Assembly: GCF_900112445.1 (NCBI RefSeq)
Contig: NZ_FOYY01000003.1
Span: 124,001-188,000 of the forward strand
DNA from: Thiomicrospira sp. ALE5
Lineage (GTDB): Bacteria > Pseudomonadota > Gammaproteobacteria > Thiomicrospirales > Thiomicrospiraceae
DNA length: 64,000 bases
Direction: 5' to 3'
The notes below the pieces were generated by a model, which saw nothing but the letters and a program-made list of their open reading frames with translations, did not search any database and was not told the origin of the DNA. This document shows positions 35,086 through 45,487 of this stretch, one piece after another (position 1 is the first letter of the stretch; each line of letters starts with the position of its first letter). Made by a program: the position numbers and the translations under genes.

Positions 35086-35127
35086 ATGATTAATCCTGTA
35101 AACAAAGCGGGAGGCGTGAATGAATAG
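35086..35127 (+). CDS. Possible 13-residue leader peptide
   Basis: ATG 35086 follows a near-perfect ribosome site (CGAGGAG, 8 bases upstream) and reads 13 codons to TAG 35127. The ribosome site of the next gene (GGGAGGC) lies inside it and the two overlap by 8 bases. It looks like a device for translational coupling of the downstream small membrane protein. No function is known to me. Confidence 0.45.
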   Translation: MINPVNKAGGVNE

Positions 35128-35350
35128 TTCAAAAATCAAATTCGCGTCTATCCTGTTGGCTATTTACACTGTGCTCTACTTTGGGGTGGCCTTGATGACA
35201 TCAGCCACCTTTAAGGATATTGCCGCATTAGAAATTATCGGTTTACCCCTAGCTGTTTGGGGTGGCTTGCTTATTATTGTTACAGGGGTGGTGATTACCC
35301 GTCTGTATCTGCGTAGATTAGAACAACTCGAAGAAGAGGGAGCGAATTAA
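35120..35350 (+). CDS. Small membrane protein (DUF485/DUF4212-like) paired with acetate-type symporter
   Basis: 76 residues, two membrane helices ('ILLAIYTVLYFGVALM' and 'LAVWGGLLIIVTGVVITRLYL') and a charged C-terminal tail. Small proteins of this type precede SSS-family acetate/solute symporters (as YjcH precedes ActP). The symporter starts right after its stop. Probably an accessory subunit. Confidence 0.75.
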   Translation: MNSSKIKFASILLAIYTVLYFGVALMTSATFKDIAALEIIGLPLAVWGGLLIIVTGVVITRLYLRRLEQLEEEGAN

Positions 35351-35351
35351 A

Positions 35352-36968
35352 ATGGAAAATATCGTTGCCTTTGGTGTAGTTGTTTTAGGTATTTTATTGT
35401 CGCTATACATTAGTTATTATCATCGTCGTTCAACGGCATCCACGGCTAACTTCTATGTGGCCGGTGGTGGTATCTCACCGCGCGTTAATGGTATGGCCAT
35501 GTTTGGTGATTATGCCAGTGCCGCGAGCTTTTTAGGTGTGGCCGGTGCAGTTGCCTTGATGGGCGTAGATGGTTGGTGGCTAGCGCTAGGCTTTTTTGCG
35601 GCCTGGATTGTGGTGCTACTTATTATTGCTGGCCCATTAAAAAATGTCGGTAAATTTACTGTCGCTGACGTTCTTAATGCACGCTATGAAGGTAGTGAAA
35701 AAGGCATTCGCATGATTGCGATGATCTCAACACTGGTGTTGTGTGTCATGTATTTGGTGCCACAGATCGTGGGTGCCGGTCTATTGTTCGGTCTATTATT
35801 GGGCTGGGATTATTTGCCAACGGTTATCGTAACCGGTTCCTTAATGGCGATTTTCGTTATTATGGGCGGTATGAAAGGCACCTCTTATAACCAAGCGGTG
35901 CAGGGTGCGATTCTATTTGGCGCACTGATGTTCTTATTGATCTTTGGTATTATTGCCTTCTTCGGTGGTAACCCGGTCGGTATGGTTATCGAAGGTAAAG
36001 ACATGGTGCCACCGGTTGTTGCAGCGGCGAATCCTGAAGTTGTTTCAGCTTTAGCCGGAATGACCACCGCTGAAAGTGCATTGGCCGTTGAAACTGCTCG
36101 CGGCATGATGACTGAAGCACCAACAGCCATCACCCCGGGTGTGCAATTGCGTAGCTTAATGGATAACGCCAGTTTGGTATTGGCTTTGTTCTTGGGTGTA
36201 CTGGGTCTGCCCCATATCTTGATTCGTTTCTATACCGTATCCAATGCAAAAGATGCACGTAAATCAGCTGAGTTCACCATTTGGGGTCTAGCGATTTTCT
36301 ACGGCAGTGTATTCTTCGTCGGTTTGATCGCGATGTATGCACTATATCCGGTATTGGTTGAGTTATTAGCAGCCGGTCAACGTGGTGTTGCGACGAACAT
36401 GACTATGCCGATGCTAGGTGAAATGATGGGGGGCCAGTTGTTGATGGGTGTCATTGCAGCCGGTGCCATGGCCGCGATGTTAAGTACCTCAGCAGGCCTG
36501 CTGATTTCAGCCACTACGAGCTTGTCGCACGACTTGTATAAAGGTGTATTGCGCCCTAATTCAACCGATGCGGAGCAAGTACGCTTTGCGAAAATCGGTG
36601 CGGGTACACTTGCTGTTGTGGCAATTGGTATGTCTATTTGGCTGCAAGAACAGAACGTAGCTATGTTGGTTGCGATGTGTTTTGGTATTGCCGCGAGTAC
36701 TTTTGCACCCGCGTTGGTATTTGCCGTATGGTGGCGCAAGCTGACTAGCCAAGCCGTCATTATCGGTATGGCTGCGGGCTTAATCGCATCATTGATCTTC
36801 ACCTTCGCGCGTTTCTTCGGTATGGATACGTTTGCAGGTATCGATGTATTGGTTAACCCAGCGCTTTACTCTGTACCGTTTGCGGTATTGGTCACAGTCC
36901 TGGTGAGCTACTTCACCAATGACCGTGGCAATACTGACGAATTCATGGCGCAAGCACATGGTAAATAA
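35352..36968 (+). CDS. actP: Sodium:solute symporter, acetate permease ActP-like
   Basis: 538 residues, about 13 membrane helices. 'STANFYVAGGGISPRVNGMAMFGDYASAASFLGVAGAV' and 'GPLKNVGKFTVADVLNARY' are typical of the ActP branch of the SSS family, as are 'VMGGMKGTSYNQAVQG'-like residues near 175. A loop of about 50 residues (positions 215-265) between helices is longer than in E. coli ActP. Sits after acs and a small partner protein; the substrate is probably acetate or a related short acid. Confidence 0.85.
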   Translation: MENIVAFGVVVLGILLSLYISYYHRRSTASTANFYVAGGGISPRVNGMAMFGDYASAASFLGVAGAVALMGVDGWWLALGFFAAWIVVLLIIAGPLKNVGKFTVADVLNARYEGSEKGIRMIAMISTLVLCVMYLVPQIVGAGLLFGLLLGWDYLPTVIVTGSLMAIFVIMGGMKGTSYNQAVQGAILFGALMFLLIFGIIAFFGGNPVGMVIEGKDMVPPVVAAANPEVVSALAGMTTAESALAVETARGMMTEAPTAITPGVQLRSLMDNASLVLALFLGVLGLPHILIRFYTVSNAKDARKSAEFTIWGLAIFYGSVFFVGLIAMYALYPVLVELLAAGQRGVATNMTMPMLGEMMGGQLLMGVIAAGAMAAMLSTSAGLLISATTSLSHDLYKGVLRPNSTDAEQVRFAKIGAGTLAVVAIGMSIWLQEQNVAMLVAMCFGIAASTFAPALVFAVWWRKLTSQAVIIGMAAGLIASLIFTFARFFGMDTFAGIDVLVNPALYSVPFAVLVTVLVSYFTNDRGNTDEFMAQAHGK

Positions 36969-37011
36969 TCAGTTTTTACTGGTGATTTAATGGATTTATA
37001 TCCATAATTAA

Positions 37012-37035
37012 GGGGAGCTTCGGCTCCCTTTTTTA
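37012..37035 (+). terminator. Rho-independent terminator after actP
   Basis: GGGAGC, TTCG tetraloop, GCTCCC, then TTTTTT. Confidence 0.9.
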
Positions 37036-37054
37036 TTGTGATAAAGGATGGGTT

Positions 37055-38884
37055 ATGGCGATGTCTGAATTAATGAATTTTTTAGCCCAGGTGCATCCAT
37101 TCGATCGCTTGCCAGAGGTTGAATTACAAACCGCGACCCAGGCGATGGACTTGGTGTATTTTGCGCGTGAAGAAACGGTGCCTCTTTCTCAGCAAAATGA
37201 TCCTTATTTGTACCTAGTACTCAAAGGTCGTGTAGCAGAATGCCATGATGAAGAAGGGGGTAATCATTGTGCGCTTTATGGTCCTAATGCGCAGTTTGGT
37301 GCCGCCATGTTGCTGCAGCAGCAAACCCAACTGACCTATCATGCCGTTGAAGAAACACTTGCTTATCGCATGCCAAATCGAGAGTTTCAGCGCCTGTTAA
37401 ATAACCCTGATTTTGAAGCATTCTACTTTAACGACATCACCGAAAAATTAGGTCGCTTTCATCAACAGCTTCAAATCGAGTCTTCGTCAGAAGCCATGAT
37501 GGATGCAGTCAAAATTGCCCCGTTGCATGCGCTAGTCACTCTGGATGCTAGCACCTCAATCAAAGTGTGTGTAGAGCAAATGGAAGGCCATAAAACGGAT
37601 GCCTGTTTAGTGAACGAAGGAGATAAGCAGGGGGTGATTACCTCGTCGGATTTGTTGCGGGGCCTGGCAATCCATGGTTTTGATTTGGCGAGTCCCATTG
37701 CCGATATGGTGAGTTATCCGGTAATTTCAATTGATAAAAATGATTACCTGTTTAATGCCTTGTTAAAAATGACGCGCTTTGGTGTAGATCGTTTGATGGT
37801 GCGCGATAAGCAAGCGTTTATTGGTGTGCTGCATCAAAAAGAGTTGATGAGTTTGTTTGCCAACCAGTCGGGCTTGGTGATGTTGACACTTGAGCGAGCC
37901 ATGAGTGTAGCTGACTTGCAAAAGGTAACGCAACAAATTGATGATTTAGTGGAAGGGCTTTCCAATAAGGGTGTAAAGACGCATTATATTGCTAAGTTAG
38001 TCAACGAGTTACACCGTAAGTTACAAGCCAAACTTTGGCAGATTTTAGATACCGAGCAGCAGTTTACCGAAGCCACCTTTATAGTCATGGGGAGTGAAGG
38101 TCGCTCTGAGCAGGTGGTGCGAACGGATCAGGATAATGCGGTGATTTTTGATGACAAGATTGATGCGTCAGCATTGGCGGAATTTTGTAATCACTATTCG
38201 GCTGAGTTGATTAAGCTGGGCTTTCCGCCCTGTCCAGGCGAGATTATGGTTTCCAATCCACTGTGGCGCTTGAGTGAAACAGCGTTTGCAGCACAGGTAG
38301 TAGATTGGTTTGATAACCCTTCACAGGAGCGCTTTATGCATCTGTCTATATTATTAGATGCGCAAGCGGTGCAGGGCGATCCAGATCGATTGGCTCGTTT
38401 AAAAAATGTGCTGTCCAACCAAGTACAAAAACGCCAGATGTTCTTAGCGCAGTTTGCACGTAGTGTGTTGCAATTTGAAACACCGATTGGCTTATTTGGT
38501 CGCCTAAAAACGCAAAAAGATGCTGGCCACTCGATTGATCTTAAAAAAGGTGGTATTTTTCCGATTATTCATGGCATTCGTTGCCTAGCGCTGGAGTACG
38601 GGGTGGTAAAAACCAATACCCATTGGCGTATTCGTGACCTGATCAATCATAATGTATTTGATGAACGATTTGGCGTGGAGTTAGGGGAAACACTTAACTT
38701 TTTAAACACGCTTCGTTTGCAAGGTATGCTTCAACAAAAAGCGTTGGGGTTGCCCATCGACAACTCGATTAAAACGGACAGTTTAAGTCAATTGCAGCAA
38801 GACCTACTAAAAGATGCCTTTGGGGTGGTGAATAATTTTAAAAAGTTTATCGAGCAGCATTATAAGATGGAAGGGGGCTTGTAA
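37055..38884 (+). CDS. DUF294 nucleotidyltransferase-like protein with cNMP-binding and CBS domains
   Basis: 609 residues. Cyclic-nucleotide-binding-like domain (about 20-115, 'LYLVLKGRVAECHDEEGG'), two CBS repeats (about 150-275), then a GlnD-like nucleotidyltransferase fold with 'VMGSEGRSEQVVRTDQDNAVIF' (G-S-E...DxD) and a C-terminal helical domain. In many gammaproteobacteria this gene and a DnaQ-like exonuclease follow the acetate symporter, as here. It is thought to be a signalling or regulatory protein; its precise target is not known to me. TAATG overlap with the exonuclease. Confidence 0.85.
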   Translation: MAMSELMNFLAQVHPFDRLPEVELQTATQAMDLVYFAREETVPLSQQNDPYLYLVLKGRVAECHDEEGGNHCALYGPNAQFGAAMLLQQQTQLTYHAVEETLAYRMPNREFQRLLNNPDFEAFYFNDITEKLGRFHQQLQIESSSEAMMDAVKIAPLHALVTLDASTSIKVCVEQMEGHKTDACLVNEGDKQGVITSSDLLRGLAIHGFDLASPIADMVSYPVISIDKNDYLFNALLKMTRFGVDRLMVRDKQAFIGVLHQKELMSLFANQSGLVMLTLERAMSVADLQKVTQQIDDLVEGLSNKGVKTHYIAKLVNELHRKLQAKLWQILDTEQQFTEATFIVMGSEGRSEQVVRTDQDNAVIFDDKIDASALAEFCNHYSAELIKLGFPPCPGEIMVSNPLWRLSETAFAAQVVDWFDNPSQERFMHLSILLDAQAVQGDPDRLARLKNVLSNQVQKRQMFLAQFARSVLQFETPIGLFGRLKTQKDAGHSIDLKKGGIFPIIHGIRCLALEYGVVKTNTHWRIRDLINHNVFDERFGVELGETLNFLNTLRLQGMLQQKALGLPIDNSIKTDSLSQLQQDLLKDAFGVVNNFKKFIEQHYKMEGGL

Positions 38885-39516
38885 TGTTGCCTTTTAAATT
38901 GCCGCGTTCGATTCAGCAGGCCTGGTTAAAGCATCGGTTAAAAAATAAGGCTTACGAATTTTTGTTTGCACCTACAGTGGATAACGAGGTGGTGTGCTTT
39001 GACTGTGAAACCACGGGGTTAGATCCAAAGCAAGATAAGATTGTAACGCTCAGTGCGATTAAAATTAGAGGTCGAGAGATTCTTACCAGCGAAAGTTTAA
39101 ATTTGCAGTTCAGACAGTATTGCGATATTAACCCTGAAAGTATTGTGATTCATCAGCTTCGAAATATGGATGTTACTGTAGGGTTGGATGAGCGTGATGC
39201 GATAGACCAGTTTTTAAAGTTTGTCGGTTCCAGGTCGCTAGTGGGCTATTATCTAACCTTTGATGTGAGTATGGTGAATGCAATTGTCAAACCCTGGTTA
39301 GGTATTGGCTTGCCTAATGCGCAAATTGATGTAGCGGAGTTGTATCATCAACACTTTTATCAAGATTGGTTGCAACCTGATCACGAAGTGTTTGATTTAA
39401 GCTTTCAAGCGCTGCTTGAACAACTTAATCTACCCAGTTTGGGACAACATGATGCATTTAATGACGCATTAATGACGGCAATGATTTATGTAAAATTACA
39501 GTCAATCCGCGACTGA
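38884..39516 (+). CDS. DnaQ-like 3'-5' exonuclease
   Basis: 210 residues. DEDDh motifs: 'VCFDCETTGLDPKQDKI' (ExoI), 'LVGYYLTFDVSMVN' (ExoII) and 'LGQHDAFNDALMTAMI' (ExoIII His/Asp). Similar to the epsilon proofreading subunit, but in this position it is a stand-alone exonuclease coupled to the DUF294 gene. One CAGGCCTG octamer near the start. Confidence 0.88.
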   Translation: MLPFKLPRSIQQAWLKHRLKNKAYEFLFAPTVDNEVVCFDCETTGLDPKQDKIVTLSAIKIRGREILTSESLNLQFRQYCDINPESIVIHQLRNMDVTVGLDERDAIDQFLKFVGSRSLVGYYLTFDVSMVNAIVKPWLGIGLPNAQIDVAELYHQHFYQDWLQPDHEVFDLSFQALLEQLNLPSLGQHDAFNDALMTAMIYVKLQSIRD

Positions 39517-39541
39517 TCTGGCTTTATCTGGTTATTGCACC

Positions 39542-39570
39542 TTGACAAGCCGTGGTTAACTGTCTATCCT
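39542..39570 (+). promoter_or_regulatory. Strong sigma-70 promoter before candidate small RNA
   Basis: TTGACA (39542-39547), 17-base spacer, TATCCT (39565-39570). Consensus -35 and proper spacing. Confidence 0.65.
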
Positions 39571-39576
39571 TTGTGC

Positions 39577-39667
39577 AGTTTTTCAAATACCCCGATTAGA
39601 TGGTTAAATCTTAGTGTTAAGAGCCACCGTCTAATGATTGAGAACCCCGTTTTTACGGGGTTTTTTG
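39577..39667 (+). ncRNA. Candidate small RNA or attenuated leader upstream of rimP
   Basis: Between the promoter at 39542 and a terminator at 39643-39667 lies an RNA of about 90 bases without an open frame. It can form a two-tier hairpin: TAGATGGT (39597-39604) with ACCGTCTA (39626-39633, one G-U pair), and inside it TCTTA (39609-39613) with TAAGA (39618-39622). I do not recognise a known family. It could be an independent sRNA or a leader controlling the rimP-nusA-infB operon. Confidence 0.5.
39643..39667 (+). terminator. Rho-independent terminator of the candidate small RNA
   Basis: AACCCCGT, TTTT, ACGGGGTT, then TTTT. Ends 40 bases before rimP. Confidence 0.88.
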
Positions 39668-39706
39668 TTAGTTAAGTCACCCAAAAATGACACGCAAGGA
39701 TAGTGC

Positions 39707-40162
39707 ATGACACTGGAAGATAAAATTGCAGGCTTAGTCACCCCAGCCATCGAAGCCTTAGGTATGACCTTATGGGGCTGCGAATATATTGCAGCTGGCA
39801 AGGATTCGACCTTGAGAATTTATATTGATCGTCCTGAAGTGGGTGTGAATGTCGATGACTGTGCGATGGTGAGTCGTCAAATTAGTGCCATTATGGATGT
39901 AGAAGACCCAATATCATCGGCCTATTACTTGGAAGTGTCATCACCTGGCTTAGATCGTCCTTTGTTTAAGCCAGAGCACTATGGGCCTTATGTTAACAAG
40001 ACGATTAATGTCAGAACGCGCGCGCCGGAGATGGGACGACGTAAATTTAAAGGTCTTTTACTTGAAGTTCAGGCGGAACAGATTTTGGTGGAAGTGGATC
40101 GAGAAGTCTATGAGATTCCATTTTCAAATATTGATAAAGCAAATTTAGTAGTGGAATTGTAA
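39707..40162 (+). CDS. rimP: Ribosome maturation factor RimP
   Basis: 151 residues. 'IAGLVTPAIEALGMTLWGCEYI', 'LRIYIDRPEVGVNVDDCAMVSRQI', 'YYLEVSSPGLDRPLF' are the RimP core. Needed for 30S subunit maturation. First gene of the rimP-nusA-infB-rbfA-truB operon. Confidence 0.96.
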   Translation: MTLEDKIAGLVTPAIEALGMTLWGCEYIAAGKDSTLRIYIDRPEVGVNVDDCAMVSRQISAIMDVEDPISSAYYLEVSSPGLDRPLFKPEHYGPYVNKTINVRTRAPEMGRRKFKGLLLEVQAEQILVEVDREVYEIPFSNIDKANLVVEL

Positions 40163-40174
40163 GGCGGTAACAGC

Positions 40175-41662
40175 ATGAGTAGAGAAGTATTATCCGTTGT
40201 AGAAATCATGTCGAATGAAAAGGGCGTGGACGAGGAAATCATTTTTGATGCGATTGAAACCGCCTTAGCCATGGCTACGGTCAAAAACTATGATGACAAA
40301 TATGATGTACGTGTTGAGATTAATCGCAACACCGGTGAATACAAAACCTTCCGTCGTTGGTTGGTCATAGAAGACGATGTGGCGATTGAAGGCGAACCAG
40401 AAATGTTCTTGCGCATGATGGACGCCACCGACATTGATCCACACATTCAACCTGACGAATATATCGAAGAAGAAATCGAGTCGATTGCCTTTGGTCGTAT
40501 TGGTGCGCAAACGGCTAAACAGGTTATTATTCAAAAAGTTCGTGAAGCGGAACGTCGTAAAACGGTTGAAATTTATCAGCCACGTATTGGCGAAATTTTA
40601 ACCGGCCAAGTCAAGCGAATTGATCGTGGTGATGTCATTTTAGACATGGGCGATAACGTTGACGCCATTATCCCTCGTAGCGAATTGGTGGGACGTGAAA
40701 ACTTTAGAATGGGCGATCGCGTTCGTGCTTTTTTACAAGCAGTTGATTTTCGTCCACGTGGTCCTCAGTTATTCATGTCACGTGCATGTAAAGAAATGCT
40801 GATTGAGTTGTTCAAAATTGAAGTCCCTGAAATTGGCGACGATTTAATTGATGTGATGGCGGCAGCACGTGATGTCGGTTACAGAGCAAAAATTGCTGTG
40901 CGTGCAAATGATCCGCGTCTTGATCCAATTGGTGCCTGTGTTGGGATGCGTGGCGGGCGTGTTCAAGCAGTTACTAACGAGCTTAATGGCGAGCGTATCG
41001 ACATTATTCAATGGGACGCTAACGATGCCCAGTTTGTGATTAATGCGATGGCACCGGCAGAAATCACCTCGATTATGGTTGATGAAGATCGCCATGAAAT
41101 GGATTTGGCTGTGGAAGATGAGCAGCTATCCCTTGCAATTGGTAAAGGTGGCCAAAACATTCGCCTCGCGTCAGAATTGACCGGTTGGGAATTGAATGTG
41201 ATGAGTAACACGGCCATGCAAGAAAAACATAATACCGAAGCCAGCACGCAAATTGATTTGTTTGTAGCCCATCTAGAAGTGGATGAAGAATTGGCTGAAG
41301 TATTAGTTAATGAAGGCTTTACGTCTTTAGAAGAAGTCGCCTATGTGCCAACGGCTGAGATGTTGGAAATCGATGGTTTTGATGAAGATTTAGTGAATGA
41401 ATTAAAGCAACGTGCAAAAGACGCGCTGTTGACCCTTGCAATTGCAAATGAAGAAAAAACAGCCCTAGCTGAACCTGCTGACGATTTGTTGGCGCTAGAA
41501 GGGATGACCCCTGAAATGGCTAAAACATTAGCTGGTCAGGGTGTTGTCACCCAAGAGGATTTAGCAGAATTGGGCACAGATGAGTTATTAGAGTTAGTTT
41601 CTCTGCCAGAGCAGGATGCCGCTGAATTGATTATGAAGGCACGTGCGCCTTGGTTTGAGTAA
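40175..41662 (+). CDS. nusA: Transcription termination/antitermination factor NusA
   Basis: 495 residues. N-terminal RNA polymerase-binding domain, S1 domain ('[27 protein letters not shown]'), two KH domains ('[14 protein letters not shown]' and '[16 protein letters not shown]'), and two C-terminal acidic repeats typical of gammaproteobacterial NusA. Binds RNA polymerase and modulates pausing and termination. Confidence 0.97.
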   Translation: MSREVLSVVEIMSNEKGVDEEIIFDAIETALAMATVKNYDDKYDVRVEINRNTGEYKTFRRWLVIEDDVAIEGEPEMFLRMMDATDIDPHIQPDEYIEEEIESIAFGRIGAQTAKQVIIQKVREAERRKTVEIYQPRIGEILTGQVKRIDRGDVILDMGDNVDAIIPRSELVGRENFRMGDRVRAFLQAVDFRPRGPQLFMSRACKEMLIELFKIEVPEIGDDLIDVMAAARDVGYRAKIAVRANDPRLDPIGACVGMRGGRVQAVTNELNGERIDIIQWDANDAQFVINAMAPAEITSIMVDEDRHEMDLAVEDEQLSLAIGKGGQNIRLASELTGWELNVMSNTAMQEKHNTEASTQIDLFVAHLEVDEELAEVLVNEGFTSLEEVAYVPTAEMLEIDGFDEDLVNELKQRAKDALLTLAIANEEKTALAEPADDLLALEGMTPEMAKTLAGQGVVTQEDLAELGTDELLELVSLPEQDAAELIMKARAPWFE

Positions 41663-41681
41663 CAGAAAGAAAGAGGTGAGT

Positions 41682-44171
41682 ATGACAGAAGTATCTATAT
41701 CCAAGTTCGCAGAGACCCTAAACCTTTCTGTAGAAAAACTATTAGCTCAACTGAGTGCGTCAGGTATTAAAGGTAAAAAAGCGTCAGATACCATTAGTGA
41801 TGAAGAAAAGCGTACCTTGCTTGCCTATTTAAAAAGCCTACACGGTGAAACTGCAGATGTTGAGCCTAAAAAAGTGACCTTGCATCGTAAGCAGGTGAAA
41901 ACACTTAATTTATCTTCAGGCTCGGGTAAACGTACCGTTAATGTTGAAGTGCGTAAAAAACGTACTTATGTTAAGCGAACGGCAGTTGAAGCTAAGCCCG
42001 AGGTGGCAGAAGTTATCCCAGAGCCGGTAAACGAGTTAGCCGAGACACCGACAGCCGCAGTCACCCCATCACCGGCTAAATCGAAAGTAGAGGGTGTAAA
42101 AGTAACTGAGACAGTCGCGCCAGCTTCGGCTCCAATCGAAACACCGTCGGTTGCCTCAGCGGATGCGAGTGCAACACAGGCGGTAGCGGACGATACAGCT
42201 TCAAAAGCTAACAAGAAGTCAAAAGATAAAAAAGCGAAAACCCTTGAGAGCCGCCTAGAAGACGGCCCACCAAAGGGTAAGAAAACGATTAAAACTAAAA
42301 TTGTGTCAGATGATGCGCGCCCAGCGGGTGGCCGTCGGAAGATGAAAAAGCGTCATGAATCTCGTAGCAGCGCATCGCCTGATAACCAGCATGGTTTCCA
42401 GCGTCCAGCAGGGCCTGTGGTAAGAGAAGTGAATATCCCAGAAACCATTCAGGTCGCCGAGTTGGCCGATAAAATGGCGGTTAAAGCCGCTGAAGTTATC
42501 AAGTTTATGATGACGATGGGGACGATGGTAACGATCAATCAGGTGTTAGACCAAGAGACGGCGGCCATCGTGGTCGAAGAATTAGGGCATAAGCCGGTGC
42601 TGCTAAAAGAAAATGCGCTTGAAGAAGAAGTATTGCAGCAAGCTTATCATGGTGAATATGTGCATCGTGCCCCTGTCGTAACGATAATGGGGCACGTTGA
42701 CCATGGTAAAACCTCGTTACTTGACTATATTCGTAAGGCTAAGGTAGCTCATGGTGAGGCTGGCGGGATTACCCAGCATATTGGTGCCTACCATGTTGAG
42801 ACACCTAACGGCGATATTACTTTTATTGATACGCCGGGGCACCAGGCCTTTACCGCAATGCGTGCACGTGGTGCGCAAGCCACCGATATTGTTATCATCG
42901 TTGTCGCGGCCGATGACGGTGTGATGCCACAAACCAAAGAGGCTATCCAGCATGCCAAAGCAGCCGGTGTTCCGATGGTTGTGGCCATGAATAAGATGGA
43001 TAAAGAAGGTGCCAATCCTGATCGCTTGATGCAAGAACTGGCGGCATTAGATGTCGTACCAGAGTCTTGGGGCGGTGATGTGCAATTTGTACCGGTATCA
43101 GCCAAGCAGGGCACCGGTATCGATGACCTTCTTGAAGCGGTGCTGTTAAGTGCAGAAATTCTTGAGTTAGATGCACCGGTAGAAGGCCATGCTAAGGGTG
43201 TGGTAATAGAATCACGCCTGGATAAAGGTCGTGGTCCGGTTGCAACCGTGCTGATTCAATCGGGTACGCTTAAAAAGGGTGACATTGCATTATGTGGCAT
43301 GGAGTTTGGCCGTGTACGTGCTTTGGTCAATGAATTAGGTAAACAGGTTGATTCAGCCGGCCCATCGATTCCTGTAGAAATTTTGGGTTTGTCTGGTGTG
43401 CCGTCAGCCGGTGATGAAATGATCACCGTAGACAATGAACGTAAAGCGCGTGAAGTTGCTTTGTTCCGCCAAGGTAAGTACAAAGAAGTGAAGATTGCTC
43501 GTCAGCAAAGTGCCAAGTTAGACAATATGTTTAACAAAATGGCCGAAGGTGAAACCAAGTCGGTTAATATCGTGCTAAAAGCCGATGTACAGGGTTCCAT
43601 TGAAGCGATTGCCAATGCCTTAACTGATCTGAGTAATGATGAAGTGAAGGTGAATGTTGTAAGCAGTGGTGTCGGTGGCATTACTGAAAGCGATGTTAAC
43701 CTGGCAATAGCTTCAGAAGCGCTAGTGTTTGGCTTTAACGTCCGTGCGGATGCAACCGCGAAGCGTTTAATTGAGCGTGAGTCAGTCGGCCTTTATTACT
43801 ACAGCATTATCTATGAAGTGGTCGATGAAGTTAAACGTGCTATTGAAGGCAAATTGTCGGCTGAAGAACGTGAAGAGATTATTGGTATCGCTGAAGTACG
43901 TGATGTGTTTAAAGCACCAAAAATCGGCATGATTGCGGGTTGCATGGTCACAGAAGGTATTGTAGAACGCAGTCAACCTATTCGTGTGTTACGTGATAAC
44001 GTGGTGATTTACGAAGGTGCGCTTGAGTCGCTTCGTCGCTTTAAAGATGATGTCAAAGAAGTGCGTCAGGGCATGGAGTGTGGTATCGGTGTGAAGGATT
44101 ATAATGATGTTCGCGTGGGCGACCAGATTGAGGTCTTTAAGCGCTATGAAGTTAAACGGACACTAGATTAA
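41682..44171 (+). CDS. infB: Translation initiation factor IF-2
   Basis: 829 residues from ATG 41682 with GAGGTG upstream. N-terminal IF2 assembly-type domain ('[20 protein letters not shown]'), a long Lys/Ala/Pro-rich linker, then GTPase motifs '[16 protein letters not shown]', '[11 protein letters not shown]', '[10 protein letters not shown]', followed by domains II-IV. Delivers fMet-tRNA to the ribosome. Confidence 0.97.
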   Translation: MTEVSISKFAETLNLSVEKLLAQLSASGIKGKKASDTISDEEKRTLLAYLKSLHGETADVEPKKVTLHRKQVKTLNLSSGSGKRTVNVEVRKKRTYVKRTAVEAKPEVAEVIPEPVNELAETPTAAVTPSPAKSKVEGVKVTETVAPASAPIETPSVASADASATQAVADDTASKANKKSKDKKAKTLESRLEDGPPKGKKTIKTKIVSDDARPAGGRRKMKKRHESRSSASPDNQHGFQRPAGPVVREVNIPETIQVAELADKMAVKAAEVIKFMMTMGTMVTINQVLDQETAAIVVEELGHKPVLLKENALEEEVLQQAYHGEYVHRAPVVTIMGHVDHGKTSLLDYIRKAKVAHGEAGGITQHIGAYHVETPNGDITFIDTPGHQAFTAMRARGAQATDIVIIVVAADDGVMPQTKEAIQHAKAAGVPMVVAMNKMDKEGANPDRLMQELAALDVVPESWGGDVQFVPVSAKQGTGIDDLLEAVLLSAEILELDAPVEGHAKGVVIESRLDKGRGPVATVLIQSGTLKKGDIALCGMEFGRVRALVNELGKQVDSAGPSIPVEILGLSGVPSAGDEMITVDNERKAREVALFRQGKYKEVKIARQQSAKLDNMFNKMAEGETKSVNIVLKADVQGSIEAIANALTDLSNDEVKVNVVSSGVGGITESDVNLAIASEALVFGFNVRADATAKRLIERESVGLYYYSIIYEVVDEVKRAIEGKLSAEEREEIIGIAEVRDVFKAPKIGMIAGCMVTEGIVERSQPIRVLRDNVVIYEGALESLRRFKDDVKEVRQGMECGIGVKDYNDVRVGDQIEVFKRYEVKRTLD

Positions 44172-44527
44172 TGAGTCAGGAATTTAGTCGCACCGATCGT
44201 GTTTCGCAAGAAGTATTTCGGGTCTTATCCAGCTTGTTACGTCGTGAGATTAAAGATCCGCGCTTGCAAGCTTTAACCCTGACCGAGTGTCAGGTGAGCA
44301 AAGATTTGGGTATTGCGAAGGTGTACTTTTCAGTGTTAGGTGCCAAAGAAGGTGATCAAGCCGTCGTTGATGCCGAACAAGCACTTAAAAAGGCATCAGG
44401 TTTTATGCGTTCTGAGTTAGCAAAGGCGTTACGTTTACGCATAACACCGCAGTTGCGCTTTTACTATGACACGGTGCCTGATCGCGTCGATCATATTGAA
44501 GCGCTGATTCGTAAGGCGCTGCACTAA
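44171..44527 (+). CDS. rbfA: Ribosome-binding factor A
   Basis: 118 residues. 'RTDRVSQEVFRVLSSLLRREIKDPRL', 'VSKDLGIAKVYFSVLG' and 'LRLRITPQLRFYYDTVPDR' are family landmarks. 16S rRNA maturation and cold adaptation. TAATG overlap with infB. Confidence 0.96.
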   Translation: MSQEFSRTDRVSQEVFRVLSSLLRREIKDPRLQALTLTECQVSKDLGIAKVYFSVLGAKEGDQAVVDAEQALKKASGFMRSELAKALRLRITPQLRFYYDTVPDRVDHIEALIRKALH

Positions 44528-44530
44528 GTC

Positions 44531-45487
44531 ATGTCGAATTCAAGACAGCGGCGTCGGGTTGTCAATGGTATTGTCCTAGTAGATAAACCAGTAGGTATGA
44601 CTTCGGCAGCTGTTGTGAAGCAGGTGATCAAAGCTTACCGTGCAAAAAAAGCGGGGCATACAGGTACGTTGGACCCATTTGCAACAGGTTTGCTACCGGT
44701 TTGTTTAGGTGAAGCGACCAAAGTATCAAGTATGCTATTGGCTTCGGACAAACGTTATATTGCCACACTCGATTTAGGTCACAAAACCGATACTGGCGAT
44801 CGTGATGGTGAGGTGATAGACTCTCAGCCTGTGCCGGCATTAAGTGCCGAACTTATCGAGCAGGTACTGGCCTCATTTCGAGGCGAAATTGCACAGACGC
44901 CACCGATGTATTCATCGATTAAGTTCGAGGGTAAGTCTTTGCATGTTTATGCACGCAAGGGGATTGAAATTGAGCGTGAACCACGCCAAGTTACAATCTA
45001 TGAACTTGATTTAATTGATTTTAATGCGCAGCAAATTCGCTTTGAAGTGCATTGTTCTAAAGGCACTTATATTCGGGTTTTAGGCGCTGAGATTGCCGAG
45101 AAGCTCGGTACAGTTGGACACTTGTCTGCACTGCACCGAACCCAAACAGGTATCTTTAACGCCCATGAGATGCGTCCATTACAAGAGATTTGTACCTATC
45201 CTAATTCCTCCATTCATCCTTTAGACATTGCTTTGTTGGAATATCCAGCCTTATATTTAACGGCAGCTCAAAAAGAGCATCTTTGGCTGGGTGGGTTTTT
45301 ATTCGACTCATTGCCTGAACAAACAGATACCACTCACATGATGCGACTCTATGATGATCAGGGTATGTTTTTTGCCATGGGTGAGTGGCAAGCAGATAAA
45401 CAACGTTTAAAGATAAAGCGTGGTTTTCGTTTAAACCCGGATGATGCCAATGCCCTCTGTGCGACCCAGCCACGTTTGGACAGCTAA
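44531..45487 (+). CDS. truB: tRNA pseudouridine(55) synthase
   Basis: 318 residues. 'NGIVLVDKPVGMTSAAVVKQV', 'AKKAGHTGTLDPFATGLLPVCLGEATK' with the catalytic Asp in GTLDP, and 'YSSIKFEGKSLHVYARKG'. Makes pseudouridine 55 in the T-loop. Starts 3 bases after rbfA. Confidence 0.96.
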   Translation: MSNSRQRRRVVNGIVLVDKPVGMTSAAVVKQVIKAYRAKKAGHTGTLDPFATGLLPVCLGEATKVSSMLLASDKRYIATLDLGHKTDTGDRDGEVIDSQPVPALSAELIEQVLASFRGEIAQTPPMYSSIKFEGKSLHVYARKGIEIEREPRQVTIYELDLIDFNAQQIRFEVHCSKGTYIRVLGAEIAEKLGTVGHLSALHRTQTGIFNAHEMRPLQEICTYPNSSIHPLDIALLEYPALYLTAAQKEHLWLGGFLFDSLPEQTDTTHMMRLYDDQGMFFAMGEWQADKQRLKIKRGFRLNPDDANALCATQPRLDS

